Positions 7,704-14,926 of a stretch of 20,213 nt of DNA are shown in pieces. The position numbers and the translations under genes were made by a program. The notes under the pieces are model-generated. The model worked only from the letters and a program-made list of their open reading frames with translations. It made no database searches and was not told where the DNA came from. Numbering within the stretch: position 1 is the first letter of the stretch; each line of letters begins with the position of its first letter. This DNA comes from JAQGMO01 sp050954505 (GTDB taxonomy: Bacteria; Pseudomonadota; Gammaproteobacteria; Burkholderiales; Burkholderiaceae_D): positions 1 through 20,213 of the forward strand of contig JBPBPY010000281.1 in assembly GCA_050954505.1 (NCBI GenBank). The letters are read 5' to 3'.

Positions 7704-8009
7704 TTACCAGCTGGCTTTGGTCATGCCCGGGATTTCGCCACGCATGGCGTGCTCACGGAGCTTGATGCGGCCCAGACCGAACTTGCGGAATGTGCCACGC
7801 GGACGACCGGTGATTGCGCAACGGTTACGTTGGCGGGTCGGTGCCGAGTTACGTGGCAGCGCCTGCAACTTCAGGCGCGCTTCGTAGCGCTCTTCTTCCG
7901 ACTTCGATTGGTCGTCAATGATTGCCTTCAACTCAGCACGTTTGCCGGCGAATTTCTTCACCAGGTCAGCGCGCTTGATTTCACGGTTAATCAGCGAGAG
8001 TTTTGCCAT
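7704..8009 (-). CDS. rpsN: 30S ribosomal protein S14 (zinc-independent type)
   Basis: The 101-residue protein is the long form of S14 without the CxxC zinc ribbon. The insert present in this form and the C-terminal RCAITGRPRGTFRKFGLGRI are clear, and it ends GEIPGMTKASW. S14 acts late in assembly of the 30S head. It follows rplE by 7 nt and precedes rpsH by 14 nt. The presence of the zinc-independent S14 with a zinc-type L36 is normal for this group. Confidence 0.98.
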   Translation of the reverse strand: MAKLSLINREIKRADLVKKFAGKRAELKAIIDDQSKSEEERYEARLKLQALPRNSAPTRQRNRCAITGRPRGTFRKFGLGRIKLREHAMRGEIPGMTKASW

Positions 8010-8016
8010 GGCAACC

Positions 8017-8556
8017 TCAGTTTCTGAACGGAAATTTAAATGCGGCGAGGAGCGCTTTCGCTTCTTCGTCGGTCTTTGCAGTTGTCGTGATGCTGATATT
8101 CATACCGCGCAACACGTCAATCTTGTCGTACTCGATCTCGGGGAAAATGATCTGCTCTTTCACACCGATGTTGTAATTGCCGCGGCCGTCGAACGCACGA
8201 CCGGAAATACCGCGGAAGTCACGTACGCGCGGCAATGCCACGGTAACGAAACGATCGAGGAATTCATACATGCGAGCGCCACGCAGGGTGACCATGCAAC
8301 CGATCGGATAGCCTTCACGAATCTTGAAGCCGGCAATTGCCTTGCGTGCCTTGGTGACGACTGGCTTCTGGCCAGCAATCTTGGTCAAGTCGCCGACGGC
8401 GTGCTCGATGATCTTCTTGTCTGCGACAGCTTCCGACAAACCCATGTTCAGGGTGATCTTGGTCAGACGCGGCACTTGCATCTTCGACTTGTAACCGAAT
8501 TTTTCGGTCAAGCCGGCGACGACTGTTTGTTCATACAACTCTTGGAGACGGGCCAT
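8017..8556 (-). CDS. rplE: 50S ribosomal protein L5
   Basis: The 179-residue protein begins MARLQELYEQTVVAGLTEKFG and contains QKPVVTKARKAIAGFKIREG and the conserved EQIIFPEIEYDKID, ending LLAAFKFPFRN. L5 binds 5S rRNA and contacts P-site tRNA and the 30S head. It is 6 nt after rplX and 7 nt before rpsN. Sequence and position leave no doubt. Confidence 0.99.
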   Translation of the reverse strand: MARLQELYEQTVVAGLTEKFGYKSKMQVPRLTKITLNMGLSEAVADKKIIEHAVGDLTKIAGQKPVVTKARKAIAGFKIREGYPIGCMVTLRGARMYEFLDRFVTVALPRVRDFRGISGRAFDGRGNYNIGVKEQIIFPEIEYDKIDVLRGMNISITTTAKTDEEAKALLAAFKFPFRN

Positions 8557-8562
8557 GATCTC

Positions 8563-8877
8563 TTAAACCTTAACGACTTCGCCGCTCGACTTGAAAATAC
8601 GGACTTTCTTACCGTCCACATCCTTGAAGCCAGCGCGATCTGCCTTGCCAGTCGCTGCATTGAACAATGCAACGTTTGACACGTGAATTGGCATCGCCTT
8701 GTCGACGATACCGCCAGTAACACCAGTCATCGGGTTTGGCTTCGTCGCCTTCTTGGCGATGTTGATGCCGTCAACCACGACGTAATTGGCATCGACGCGG
8801 CGATTGATCGTGCCGCGCTTACCCTTGTCTTTACCCGTCAAAACGATGACTTCGTCGCCTGTGCGAATGATATCCAT
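8563..8877 (-). CDS. rplX: 50S ribosomal protein L24
   Basis: The 104-residue protein has the N-terminal KOW motif (DEVIVLTGKDKGKRGTINRR, residues 7-26) and the downstream NIAKKATKPNPMTGVTGGIV. L24 is an assembly-initiator protein of the 50S subunit near the exit tunnel. It follows rplN by 9 nt. The ATG start (8875-8877) is preceded by a run containing AAGGAA on the minus strand. Length and sequence are typical. Confidence 0.98.
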   Translation of the reverse strand: MDIIRTGDEVIVLTGKDKGKRGTINRRVDANYVVVDGINIAKKATKPNPMTGVTGGIVDKAMPIHVSNVALFNAATGKADRAGFKDVDGKKVRIFKSSGEVVKV

Positions 8878-8886
8878 GTCGATTCC

Positions 8887-9255
8887 TTACAGAACTTCTG
8901 GCGCGAGGGACACGATCTTCATGAATTGCGCAGTGCGCAGTTCACGAGTCACTGGTCCGAAAATACGCGTGCCGATCGGTTCCAGCTTTGCGTTGAGCAA
9001 CACTGCTGCATTGCCGTCGAACTTCACCAGCGAACCGTCTGGACGACGCACGCCTTTGGCGGTACGAACGACGACGGCATTGTAGATCTCGCCTTTTTTG
9101 ACGCGACCACGTGGCGCAGCATCCTTGACTGTGACCTTGATGATGTCACCAATGCTCGCATAGCGACGCTTGGATCCACCCAGGACCTTGATGCACAAAA
9201 CTTCGCGCGCACCGGTGTTATCGGCTACTTGGAGCCGGCTTTCAGTTTGAATCAT
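8887..9255 (-). CDS. rplN: 50S ribosomal protein L14
   Basis: The 122-residue protein begins MIQTESRLQVADNTGAREVL and contains VVRTAKGVRRPDGSLVKFD and FGPVTRELR, the L14 signature. L14 lies at the subunit interface and is the binding site of the silencing factor RsfS. It is the first gene after the 376-nt gap that separates the classical S10 and spc operons, as in E. coli where rplN also starts spc. The candidate promoter at 9493-9521 would give it a leader of about 230 nt. Confidence 0.98.
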   Translation of the reverse strand: MIQTESRLQVADNTGAREVLCIKVLGGSKRRYASIGDIIKVTVKDAAPRGRVKKGEIYNAVVVRTAKGVRRPDGSLVKFDGNAAVLLNAKLEPIGTRIFGPVTRELRTAQFMKIVSLAPEVL

Positions 9256-9318
9256 AATATTTTCTTTCCCAACTTAACCCGTTTAAAACCGCACAATGCG
9301 GGGTGACGGTCAGTCTTG

Positions 9319-9345
9319 GTCCTGTCAACGCATCCTTGACAGGAC
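9319..9345 (-). repeat. 10-bp perfect hairpin in the rplN leader
   Basis: GTCCTGTCAA (9319-9328) and TTGACAGGAC (9336-9345) pair perfectly around a 7-nt loop, about 64 nt upstream of the rplN start. There is no T tract. It would form within the predicted 5' leader of the spc transcript and might be a protein-binding or stability element; no function is established here. Confidence 0.7.
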
Positions 9346-9492
9346 GGGCCGATTAGGTGGACGAATTCCAAAACTACTAGCGAATACTACGGATACTGCA
9401 AACTGGGCAGAGCGTATTGCGGGTACTTCGGTTCACCTGGGAAGAATATCGCCCCACGTGGTGGAGGATTAACTTCTCAAGCGAAGCCGCGT

Positions 9493-9521
9493 ATTATGGC
9501 AGCAATCGCCACGCCCCGCAA
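9493..9521 (-). promoter_or_regulatory. Candidate sigma-70 promoter for the spc operon
   Basis: On the minus strand TTGCGG (9521-9516), a 17-bp spacer and CATAAT (9498-9493) match the sigma-70 consensus, with TGC immediately before the -10 as an extended -10. Predicted start near 9486. Its position between rpsQ and rplN equals that of the E. coli spc promoter. It would drive rplN onward through secY and probably to rpsK. Confidence 0.65.
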
Positions 9522-9560
9522 TACTTCTTTGAAACTCTTTGAGACTCTCCGAAGCGATTC

Positions 9561-9603
9561 GGGAGTTTGCGCCACCAGAGTCTTCCTGGTGGCGCAAACT
9601 CCC
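9561..9603. repeat. 18-bp perfect hairpin downstream of rpsQ
   Basis: GGGAGTTTGCGCCACCAG (9561-9578) and CTGGTGGCGCAAACTCCC (9586-9603) are perfectly complementary with a 7-nt loop, 28 nt after the rpsQ stop. Neither side has a T run, so it is not a canonical intrinsic terminator, but it is well placed to protect the 3' end of the S10 transcript or to attenuate read-through into spc. It shares a GAGT...GCCACC core with the hairpin at 1459-1498. Confidence 0.85.
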
Positions 9604-9631
9604 TGCTGCAGATCGTCCCGCAGGACTGGCC

Positions 9632-9904
9632 TTAGATGACTTGCGCTGCTTGCACAACGCGGGTCACGGTCCAGGCCTTGGTCTTCGAGATGGGGCGACC
9701 TTCCTGGATCTCGACGGTATCGCCGGCACGGGCGGTATTGCCTTCATTATGCGCGTGGTACTTGTTCGAGCGCATGATGATCTTGCCATACAGCGGGTGC
9801 TTGACGTGACGTTCGATCAAAACGGTGACGGTCTTGTCCATCTTGTCCGAGACCACTTTACCGATCAGCGTACGCTTGACGGCTACTTTCACTGGTTCGT
9901 TCAT
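9632..9904 (-). CDS. rpsQ: 30S ribosomal protein S17
   Basis: The 90-residue OB-fold protein contains KRTLIGKVVSDKMDKTVTVL and YHAHNEGNTARAGDTVEIQE, the S17 signature. S17 is a primary 16S rRNA binder. Its ATG overlaps the rpmC stop by one base (TAATG), which implies translational coupling. It is the last gene of the S10 operon and is followed by the 18-bp hairpin at 9561-9603. The C-terminal tail (TRVVQAAQVI) is slightly longer than in E. coli. Confidence 0.98.
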   Translation of the reverse strand: MNEPVKVAVKRTLIGKVVSDKMDKTVTVLIERHVKHPLYGKIIMRSNKYHAHNEGNTARAGDTVEIQEGRPISKTKAWTVTRVVQAAQVI

Positions 9905-10095
9905 TATTTGGCGTCCTTCTGATTCATGACCGTCTTGACTCGAGCGATGTCGCGACGAACTTTCTTCAACTGCGATGTATTGCTCAGCTGTTGCGTAGCG
10001 ATTTGCATGCGCAGGCTGAATTGAGCTTTCAGCAAGTCGTTGAGCTCTTTATCAAGAGCTGCTGCGTCTTTGCCGAGGAGTTCAGATGCTTTCAT
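9904..10095 (-). CDS. rpmC: 50S ribosomal protein L29
   Basis: The 63-residue protein starts MKASELLGKDAAALDKELND and carries the L29 motif QLSNTSQLKKVRRDIARVKT. It is an all-helical coiled hairpin at the tunnel exit, forming part of the docking site for trigger factor and SRP. It lies 12 nt after rplP and its stop overlaps the rpsQ start by one base. Confidence 0.98.
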   Translation of the reverse strand: MKASELLGKDAAALDKELNDLLKAQFSLRMQIATQQLSNTSQLKKVRRDIARVKTVMNQKDAK

Positions 10096-10107
10096 AATTC
10101 ACTCCAA

Positions 10108-10527
10108 TTATTGGCCGACTTGACGCACGACGAACGTAGTCAACAGTGGCAGTTTGGCGGCGGCTAGGCGGAATGCTTCACGCGCCAGGGTTTCATCCAC
10201 GCCATCCATTTCATACAGGACTTTGCCTGGCTGAATTTCTGCGACGTAGTATTCCGGATTACCTTTACCGTTACCCATGCGGACTTCGGCAGGCTTCTGC
10301 GAAATCGGCTTGTCCGGGAAAATACGGATCCAGATCCGGCCGCCACGCTTGATGTGGCGGGTCATGGCGCGGCGAGCCGCTTCGATTTGCCGCGCGGTGA
10401 TACGGCCACGGCCGATCGCCTTCAGACCGAATTCGCCGAACGACACCGAGGTGCCGCGGTCATGCGAAATGCCCTTGTTGCGGCCCTTCTGTTCCTTGCG
10501 ATACTTCCTGCGTGCTGGTTGCAGCAT
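10108..10527 (-). CDS. rplP: 50S ribosomal protein L16
   Basis: The 139-residue protein begins MLQPARRKYRKEQKGRNKG and contains GRGRITARQIEAARRAMTRH and IFPDKPISQKPAEVRMGNGK, characteristic of L16. It organises the A-site region of the 50S subunit. Only 2 nt separate its start codon from the rpsC stop, so its Shine-Dalgarno lies inside rpsC. Typical length. Confidence 0.99.
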   Translation of the reverse strand: MLQPARRKYRKEQKGRNKGISHDRGTSVSFGEFGLKAIGRGRITARQIEAARRAMTRHIKRGGRIWIRIFPDKPISQKPAEVRMGNGKGNPEYYVAEIQPGKVLYEMDGVDETLAREAFRLAAAKLPLLTTFVVRQVGQ

Positions 10528-10529
10528 GG

Positions 10530-11351
10530 TTATTCTCCTGCTTTCTCAGCGCGAACACGCTTGGCAGCAGCCGGTGCGGCTGCACCAGGTGCGGCACCGG
10601 CGGCCTGACCTTCAGGACGACGTGCTGGACGTGGACGGCTGCTAGGCTTGCCATCGTCGCGGCGCGGCGCGCGGCGTTTCTTTTCTTCATCGGACACGAC
10701 ATCGATGACTGGCGTTTCGCCACTGGCGAGACGATCGCCCTTGTAGACCCAGACCTTGATGCCGATGATGCCGTACGTGGTTTGTGCTTCACCGAAGCCG
10801 TAATCGATATCGGCGCGCAGGGTGTGCAGAGGCACGCGGCCTTCGCGGTACCATTCCTTGCGGGCGATTTCGATGCCGTTCAAGCGGCCCGACGACATGA
10901 TCTTGATGCCTTGCGCACCCAGACGCATTGCGTTCTGCATTGCACGTTTCATGGCGCGGCGGAACATGATGCGCTTTTCCAGCTGCTGGGCGATCGAGTC
11001 GGCGATCAGTTGCGCATCGGTTTCCGGCTTGCGGATTTCCTCGATGTTGACGTGCACGGGCACGCCCATCATCTTGGTCAGCGCCGACTTCAATACTTCG
11101 ATGTCTTCGCCCTTCTTGCCGATTACCACGCCAGGACGCGAGCTGTAAATGGTGATGCGTGCATTCTTGGCTGGACGCTCGATGACGACGCGGCCGACCG
11201 AAGCGTTCTTCAGCTTCTTCTTCAGGTATTCGCGAACGCGCAAGTCTTCCAGCAGCATGCTGGCAAAATTGCTGTTGCCCGCGTACCAGCGCGAACCCCA
11301 GTTGCGGGTGACCGAGAGGCGGAAACCGATTGGATGTATCTTCTGTCCCAT
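10530..11351 (-). CDS. rpsC: 30S ribosomal protein S3 with long C-terminal tail
   Basis: The 273-residue protein begins MGQKIHPIGFRLSVTRNWGS. The KH domain lies at about residues 40-110, with ITIYSSRPGVVIGKKGEDIE carrying the GxxG loop, followed by the C-terminal S3 domain up to VYKGDRL near residue 210. S3 lines the mRNA entry channel with S4 and S5. E. coli S3 is 233 residues. The extra residues, from about 225, are low-complexity Arg/Pro/Ala (for example RPARRPEGQAAGAAPGAAAP) and probably disordered. Such tails occur in betaproteobacteria. Gap of 9 nt from rplV. Confidence 0.98.
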   Translation of the reverse strand: MGQKIHPIGFRLSVTRNWGSRWYAGNSNFASMLLEDLRVREYLKKKLKNASVGRVVIERPAKNARITIYSSRPGVVIGKKGEDIEVLKSALTKMMGVPVHVNIEEIRKPETDAQLIADSIAQQLEKRIMFRRAMKRAMQNAMRLGAQGIKIMSSGRLNGIEIARKEWYREGRVPLHTLRADIDYGFGEAQTTYGIIGIKVWVYKGDRLASGETPVIDVVSDEEKKRRAPRRDDGKPSSRPRPARRPEGQAAGAAPGAAAPAAAKRVRAEKAGE

Positions 11352-11360
11352 CGTGACTCC

Positions 11361-11690
11361 TTAATTTCCGACAGTCACATAAATGTGACAGGATTGTTTC
11401 GAGATACGATCGCCACGGCCTTTTGCACGCGCGGTGAAGCGCTTGAGGACCGAACCTTTTTCGACATAGATCGTCGTGACCTTCAACTCGTCGATGTCGG
11501 CGCCATCATTGTGTTCGGCATTCGCGATTGCGGATTCCAGAACCTTCTTGATGATGACAGCACCTTTTTTCGGGCTGAATTGCAGGATGTTGAGTGCTTG
11601 ATCCACTTTCTTGCCGCGGATCAGATCGGCGACCAGCCGGCCCTTTTGGGCCGACAGGCGTACGCCACGCAGGTTAGCTTTAGTTTCCAT
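11361..11690 (-). CDS. rplV: 50S ribosomal protein L22
   Basis: The 109-residue protein begins METKANLRGVRLSAQKGRLV, with the hairpin loop segment KGSVLKRFTARAKGRGDRIS that extends into the exit tunnel and is a known site of macrolide resistance changes in the family. Two ATGs are adjacent; the second (11688-11690) has better spacing from AGG and gives the family start, the first would add one Met. It follows rpsS by about 8 nt. Confidence 0.97.
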   Translation of the reverse strand: METKANLRGVRLSAQKGRLVADLIRGKKVDQALNILQFSPKKGAVIIKKVLESAIANAEHNDGADIDELKVTTIYVEKGSVLKRFTARAKGRGDRISKQSCHIYVTVGN

Positions 11691-11698
11691 CATTGGAC

Positions 11699-11974
11699 CT
11701 ATTTCTTAGCCTTTCTGTCAGCAGCATGGCCCTTGAACGTACGGGTCAGCGCGAATTCGCCCAACTTGTGGCCGACCATGTTTTCTGAAACATAGACGGG
11801 CACGTGTTGCTTGCCGTTGTGCACCGCGATCGTCAGGCCGATGAAATCCGGCATGATGGTCGAGCGGCGCGACCAGGTTTTGATCGGCTTCTTGTCTTTG
11901 TTCGCTTGCGCGGCTTCGACTTTTTTCACCAGGTGGGCGTCGCAAAACGGCCCTTTTTTCAATGAACGTGTCAT
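11699..11974 (-). CDS. rpsS: 30S ribosomal protein S19
   Basis: The 91-residue protein reads MTRSLKKGPFCDAHLVKKVE and contains WSRRSTIMPDFIGLTIAVHN and the VGHKLGEFALTRTFKGH motif. S19 forms a complex with S13 in the 30S head. It is 9 nt after rplB. Nothing unusual. Confidence 0.99.
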   Translation of the reverse strand: MTRSLKKGPFCDAHLVKKVEAAQANKDKKPIKTWSRRSTIMPDFIGLTIAVHNGKQHVPVYVSENMVGHKLGEFALTRTFKGHAADRKAKK

Positions 11975-11983
11975 GTCTTATCC

Positions 11984-12811
11984 TTATTTCTTGCCGCGGC
12001 GCGAGACGATCATCGACGTCGTGCGCTTGTTGCGACGCGTCTTCTTGCCCTTGGTCTGTTGACCCCATGGCGATACCGGATGACGGCCAGCTGCGGTTTT
12101 ACCTTCACCACCACCGTGCGGGTGATCGACCGGGTTCATGACCACACCACGAACCGTAGGACGCACACCACGCCAGCGCATGGCGCCCGCTTTACCGATC
12201 TTGCGCAGATTCTGTTCGCCGTTGCCGACTTCACCAATCGTTGCACGGCATTCGACGTGGATGCGACGCACTTCACCGGAGCGCAGGCGAACCTGGGCGT
12301 AGGTGCCTTCGCGTGCCATGAGCACAACGCCGGCGCCAGCGGTACGGGCGATTTGTGCGCCCTTGCCTGGCAACATTTCGATGCAATGCATCGTCGTGCC
12401 GACCGGGATATTGCGCAGTGGCAGGCAGTTACCGGCCTTGATCGGCGCTTCGGCGCCATTCATGACGGTATCGCCTTCCTTCATGCCCTTGGAGGCAATG
12501 ATGTACTTGCGTTCGCCATCGGCATAGCACAACAGGGCAATATGCGCGGTGCGGTTTGGATCGTATTCGATACGTTCCACTTTCGCAGGAATGCCGTCCT
12601 TGTTGCGACGGAAATCGACCAGGCGATAATGCTGCTTGTGGCCACCGCCGATGTGGCGGGTGGTGATATGACCGTTGTTGTTACGACCGGCGGTCTTCGA
12701 CTTCTTTTCGAGCAAGGCGGCAAACGGGCGACCCTTGTACAGGCCTTCCGTGACCACCTTGACCATGCCGCGACGGCCTGGTGAAGTTGGCTTGACTTTT
12801 ACGAGTGCCAT
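11984..12811 (-). CDS. rplB: 50S ribosomal protein L2
   Basis: The 275-residue protein begins MALVKVKPTSPGRRGMVKVV and includes the conserved MNPVDHPHGGGEGKT near the C-terminus, the loop with the essential histidine near the peptidyl transferase centre, and ends KRTTSMIVSRRGKK. L2 has an OB fold and an SH3-like domain and bridges the subunits. Its ATG overlaps the rplW stop by one base (TAATG), which implies coupling. Confidence 0.99.
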   Translation of the reverse strand: MALVKVKPTSPGRRGMVKVVTEGLYKGRPFAALLEKKSKTAGRNNNGHITTRHIGGGHKQHYRLVDFRRNKDGIPAKVERIEYDPNRTAHIALLCYADGERKYIIASKGMKEGDTVMNGAEAPIKAGNCLPLRNIPVGTTMHCIEMLPGKGAQIARTAGAGVVLMAREGTYAQVRLRSGEVRRIHVECRATIGEVGNGEQNLRKIGKAGAMRWRGVRPTVRGVVMNPVDHPHGGGEGKTAAGRHPVSPWGQQTKGKKTRRNKRTTSMIVSRRGKK

Positions 12812-13128
12812 TATTTAGCCTCCTCGGTGAAGTTGATTTCCTGGCCTGGCTTGAGGCACACAAATGCGCGACGGGTATGGTTGCGGCGGCCATTGAAACG
12901 GCCCGAGCGCTTTTGCTTGCCCTGGCGGTTGGCGACCTGCACCGATTCCACATCAACCTTGAACAGCAGCTGTACGGCAGCCTTGATTTCGATCTTGGTT
13001 GCATCCGGCATCACCAGGAAAACCACTTGCTGGTTTTTCTCGGCAACGAAGGTGGCCTTTTCGGAAATCACAGGGGCCAACAGCACTTTCATCAAGCGCT
13101 CTTCGCTAATTTTCAGATTCGTGTTCAT
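12811..13128 (-). CDS. rplW: 50S ribosomal protein L23
   Basis: The 105-residue protein has the L23 core LLAPVISEKATFVAEKNQQV and the C-terminal NGRRNHTRRAFVCLKPGQEI. L23 at the tunnel exit is the main contact for trigger factor and SRP. It overlaps the end of rplD by 4 nt (ATGA) and its stop overlaps the rplB start by one base, so rplD-rplW-rplB appear translationally coupled. Confidence 0.99.
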   Translation of the reverse strand: MNTNLKISEERLMKVLLAPVISEKATFVAEKNQQVVFLVMPDATKIEIKAAVQLLFKVDVESVQVANRQGKQKRSGRFNGRRNHTRRAFVCLKPGQEINFTEEAK

Positions 13129-13745
13129 GCCAGCATCTCCTCAATCTTGGCCAGGGCCAATTTCGTGATCAGGATCTTCTTGTAGAACACCAGCGAGACA
13201 GGGTCTGCGTGACGCGGTTCGCAAATCAGCACGTTAGGCAAATTGCGCGAAGCCAGCAACAGGTTTTCATCAAGACTGTCCGTAATCACCAGCACGGAGT
13301 CCAGCCCCATGTCTTTCAGTTTTTGCGACAAGAGCTTGGTCTTTGGCGCATCCACCGACAGGTTTTCGATCACTTGCAGACGGCCTTCGCGAGCCAACTG
13401 GGAGAGGATCGAGCAGATACCTGCGCGATACATCTTCTTGTTGACCTTGTGCGTGAAGTTTTCATCAGGCGAGTTCGGGAAAATGCGACCGCCTCCGCGC
13501 CACAGTGGCGAGGACGACATACCGGCACGAGCGCGGCCGGTACCCTTTTGGCGCCATGGCTTCTTGGTCGTGTGGTGAACTTCTTCACGATCCTTCTGCT
13601 TGCGGTTGCCGCTGCGGGCGTTAGCCTGGTAAGCGACGACGACTTGATGGATCAGTGCTTCGTTGTAGTCGCGGCCGAAAATGGTATCCGGTGCAGCAAC
13701 GTTGGAAGCCGATTGACCTTTGTCATTCAGGAGCTTCAGTTCCAT
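13125..13745 (-). CDS. rplD: 50S ribosomal protein L4
   Basis: The 206-residue protein includes the extended loop GTGRARAGMSSSPLWRGGGR that lines the exit tunnel. In E. coli L4 also represses the S10 operon by causing termination and translation block in the S10 leader. In this window rpsJ is cut off from the operon, so any such control would have to act at a leader before rplC. It starts 3 nt after the rplC stop and overlaps rplW by 4 nt. Confidence 0.99.
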   Translation of the reverse strand: MELKLLNDKGQSASNVAAPDTIFGRDYNEALIHQVVVAYQANARSGNRKQKDREEVHHTTKKPWRQKGTGRARAGMSSSPLWRGGGRIFPNSPDENFTHKVNKKMYRAGICSILSQLAREGRLQVIENLSVDAPKTKLLSQKLKDMGLDSVLVITDSLDENLLLASRNLPNVLICEPRHADPVSLVFYKKILITKLALAKIEEMLA

Positions 13746-13748
13746 GGC

Positions 13749-14423
13749 TTAGGCCCCTTTCTTTGCTTTGGTTTTGATCGCATTGCGAACCACGACCTGG
13801 CCGTTTTTCGCGCCAGGTACTGCACCCTTGATCATGATCAGTTGACGATCACCATCGATGCGGGCGATTTCCAGATTCTGTGTGGTGACGGTGACGTCGC
13901 CCATGTGTCCGGTCATGCGCTTGCCTGGGAACACGCGGCCTGGATCCTGCGCCATACCGATGGAACCCGGGACATTGTGCGAACGCGAGTTACCGTGGGT
14001 GGCACGGCCCGAGCTGAAGTTGTAGCGCTTGATGACGCCGGCATAGCCCTTACCGATCGAGGTGCCTTGCACGTCGACTTTCTGGCCCACTTCGAACAGG
14101 CTGGCAGCGATGACATCGCCCAGTTTCAGTTCGGCAGCGCGGGCGCTGCTGATGCGGAATTCAACGAGAGTGGTGCCGGCTTCGACACCTGCCTTGGCGT
14201 GGTGACCGGCCGAAGCCTTGTTCACGCGCGATGCACGGCGTGCACCAAAGGCGACCTGAACAGCGGTATAACCGTCTGTTTCCGGCAGTTTGATTTGCGT
14301 CACACGGTTGTTCGAGACGTCCAGAACGGTGACAGGAATCGAATCCCCTTCATCCGTAAAGATACGCATCATGCCAACCTTGCGACCGACCAGGCCTTGG
14401 CCTTGATCCAGTTCTTGGTTCAT
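13749..14423 (-). CDS. rplC: 50S ribosomal protein L3
   Basis: The 224-residue protein contains the L3 core GLVGRKVGMMRIFTDEGDSI, the loop with RATHGNSRSHNVPGSIG reaching the peptidyl transferase centre, and GQVVVRNAIKTKAKKGA at the end. The start at 14421-14423 is supported by GGAG seven bases upstream; the nine residues before GLVGRK (MNQELDQGQ) extend beyond the E. coli start. A frame to 14474 would add 17 improbable residues. It is now the first gene of its transcript: rpsJ is 5.0 kb away behind a terminator, and a TATAAT promoter lies at 14605-14633. Confidence 0.97.
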   Translation of the reverse strand: MNQELDQGQGLVGRKVGMMRIFTDEGDSIPVTVLDVSNNRVTQIKLPETDGYTAVQVAFGARRASRVNKASAGHHAKAGVEAGTTLVEFRISSARAAELKLGDVIAASLFEVGQKVDVQGTSIGKGYAGVIKRYNFSSGRATHGNSRSHNVPGSIGMAQDPGRVFPGKRMTGHMGDVTVTTQNLEIARIDGDRQLIMIKGAVPGAKNGQVVVRNAIKTKAKKGA

Positions 14424-14604
14424 TTTTTCTCCATTCCCGCCTGCGATTGGGCGGGGCTGATGTTTGTACTGCAAAATATGTGCGTTTTACTGCCCGCCTT
14501 GCGACGGTTTGCGGCGGCAACCATCCGGACCAATCCGGATCGCTGCCACTGCCAGCCTCAGGCGACCTCGGCAAAAACCGAGCAAACCTTAAACCAAGCC
14601 GGCG
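14424..14604 (-). promoter_or_regulatory. Structured 5' leader of rplC
   Basis: If transcription starts near 14598 the leader is about 175 nt. On the minus strand it can form three hairpins: CTCGG/CCGAG (14567-14571 with 14578-14582), a perfect 7-bp ATCCGGA/TCCGGAT with 4-nt loop (14523-14540), and CCCGCC/GGCGGG (14436-14441 with 14450-14455), which abuts the rplC Shine-Dalgarno. The length is close to the 172-nt S10 leader of E. coli through which L4 acts. An L4-responsive function is only an inference; no sequence similarity was established. Confidence 0.4.
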
Positions 14605-14633
14605 ATTATAGCGCTATAAATTTCTTTACACAA
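14605..14633 (-). promoter_or_regulatory. Strong sigma-70 promoter for rplC and the S10 operon
   Basis: On the minus strand TTGTGT (14633-14628), a 17-bp spacer rich in A/T and a perfect TATAAT (14610-14605) form the best promoter in the window. AT-rich sequence just upstream (AAAATT) could be a partial UP element. It would drive rplC to rpsQ independently of rpsJ, solving the problem created by the terminator after rpsJ and the inserted genes. Confidence 0.75.
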
Positions 14634-14867
14634 TCAAATTTTGTGGTATGTCAGTTGCACTCGCCGCCTTCGCGATCGCCAGCTGCCCCGGCCCGGCTTT
14701 TGCAGACGCTGTGTTGTCGGACTCGATTCTCGCCTGGACGGTCGCTCAAGCGTTCTGACTCATCACGAACTGATCGACAGCCAAAGATTCAGGCATGGGT
14801 GCACATGATCAATTCAAGTTTCATTTCAACAACATCCTCAAAGTTGTACTGGCATGCGCGTGGGATG
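14634..14867. other. Divergent intergenic segment between the rplC promoter and the hrp box
   Basis: No gene, repeat or further regulatory motif was recognised in these 234 bases. It separates the minus-strand rplC promoter from the plus-strand hrp box. A single TTCGC at 14669-14673 lacks the second half that a PIP/hrpII box would need. Confidence 0.4.
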
Positions 14868-14896
14868 GGAACCAGGTTGGCCTGCTTTGCCACTGA
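14868..14896 (+). promoter_or_regulatory. hrp box (HrpL-type ECF sigma factor promoter)
   Basis: GGAACC (14868-14873), a 16-nt spacer and CCACTGA (14890-14896) match the HrpL consensus GGAACC-N15/16-CCACNNA known from Pseudomonas syringae and Erwinia at every defined base. The first ATG downstream in a suitable frame is at 14927, 31 nt after the box, a typical distance for effector genes. With eleven fixed bases, about 0.01 such matches are expected by chance in 20 kb on both strands with equal base use. It points to coregulation with a group I hrp type III secretion system encoded elsewhere. Confidence 0.75.
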
Positions 14897-14926
14897 CGGC
14901 AGTCTCCCAATTCCCGCTCGTGACCC

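Larger units (their letters stand above)
9256..9631 (-). other. S10/spc operon boundary (rpsQ-rplN gap)
   Basis: The 376-nt gap holds no gene. In transcription order it contains an 18-bp hairpin (9561-9603), a candidate promoter (9493-9521) and a leader of about 230 nt with a 10-bp hairpin (9319-9345). This arrangement coincides with the S10/spc boundary known from E. coli and suggests separate expression of the two halves. Confidence 0.6.

Noticed and set aside
14669..14673. Possible PIP/hrpII box (TTCGC) upstream of the effectors
   Set aside because: The second TTCG half at 15-16 nt distance is missing, while the HrpL-type box at 14868-14896 is complete.
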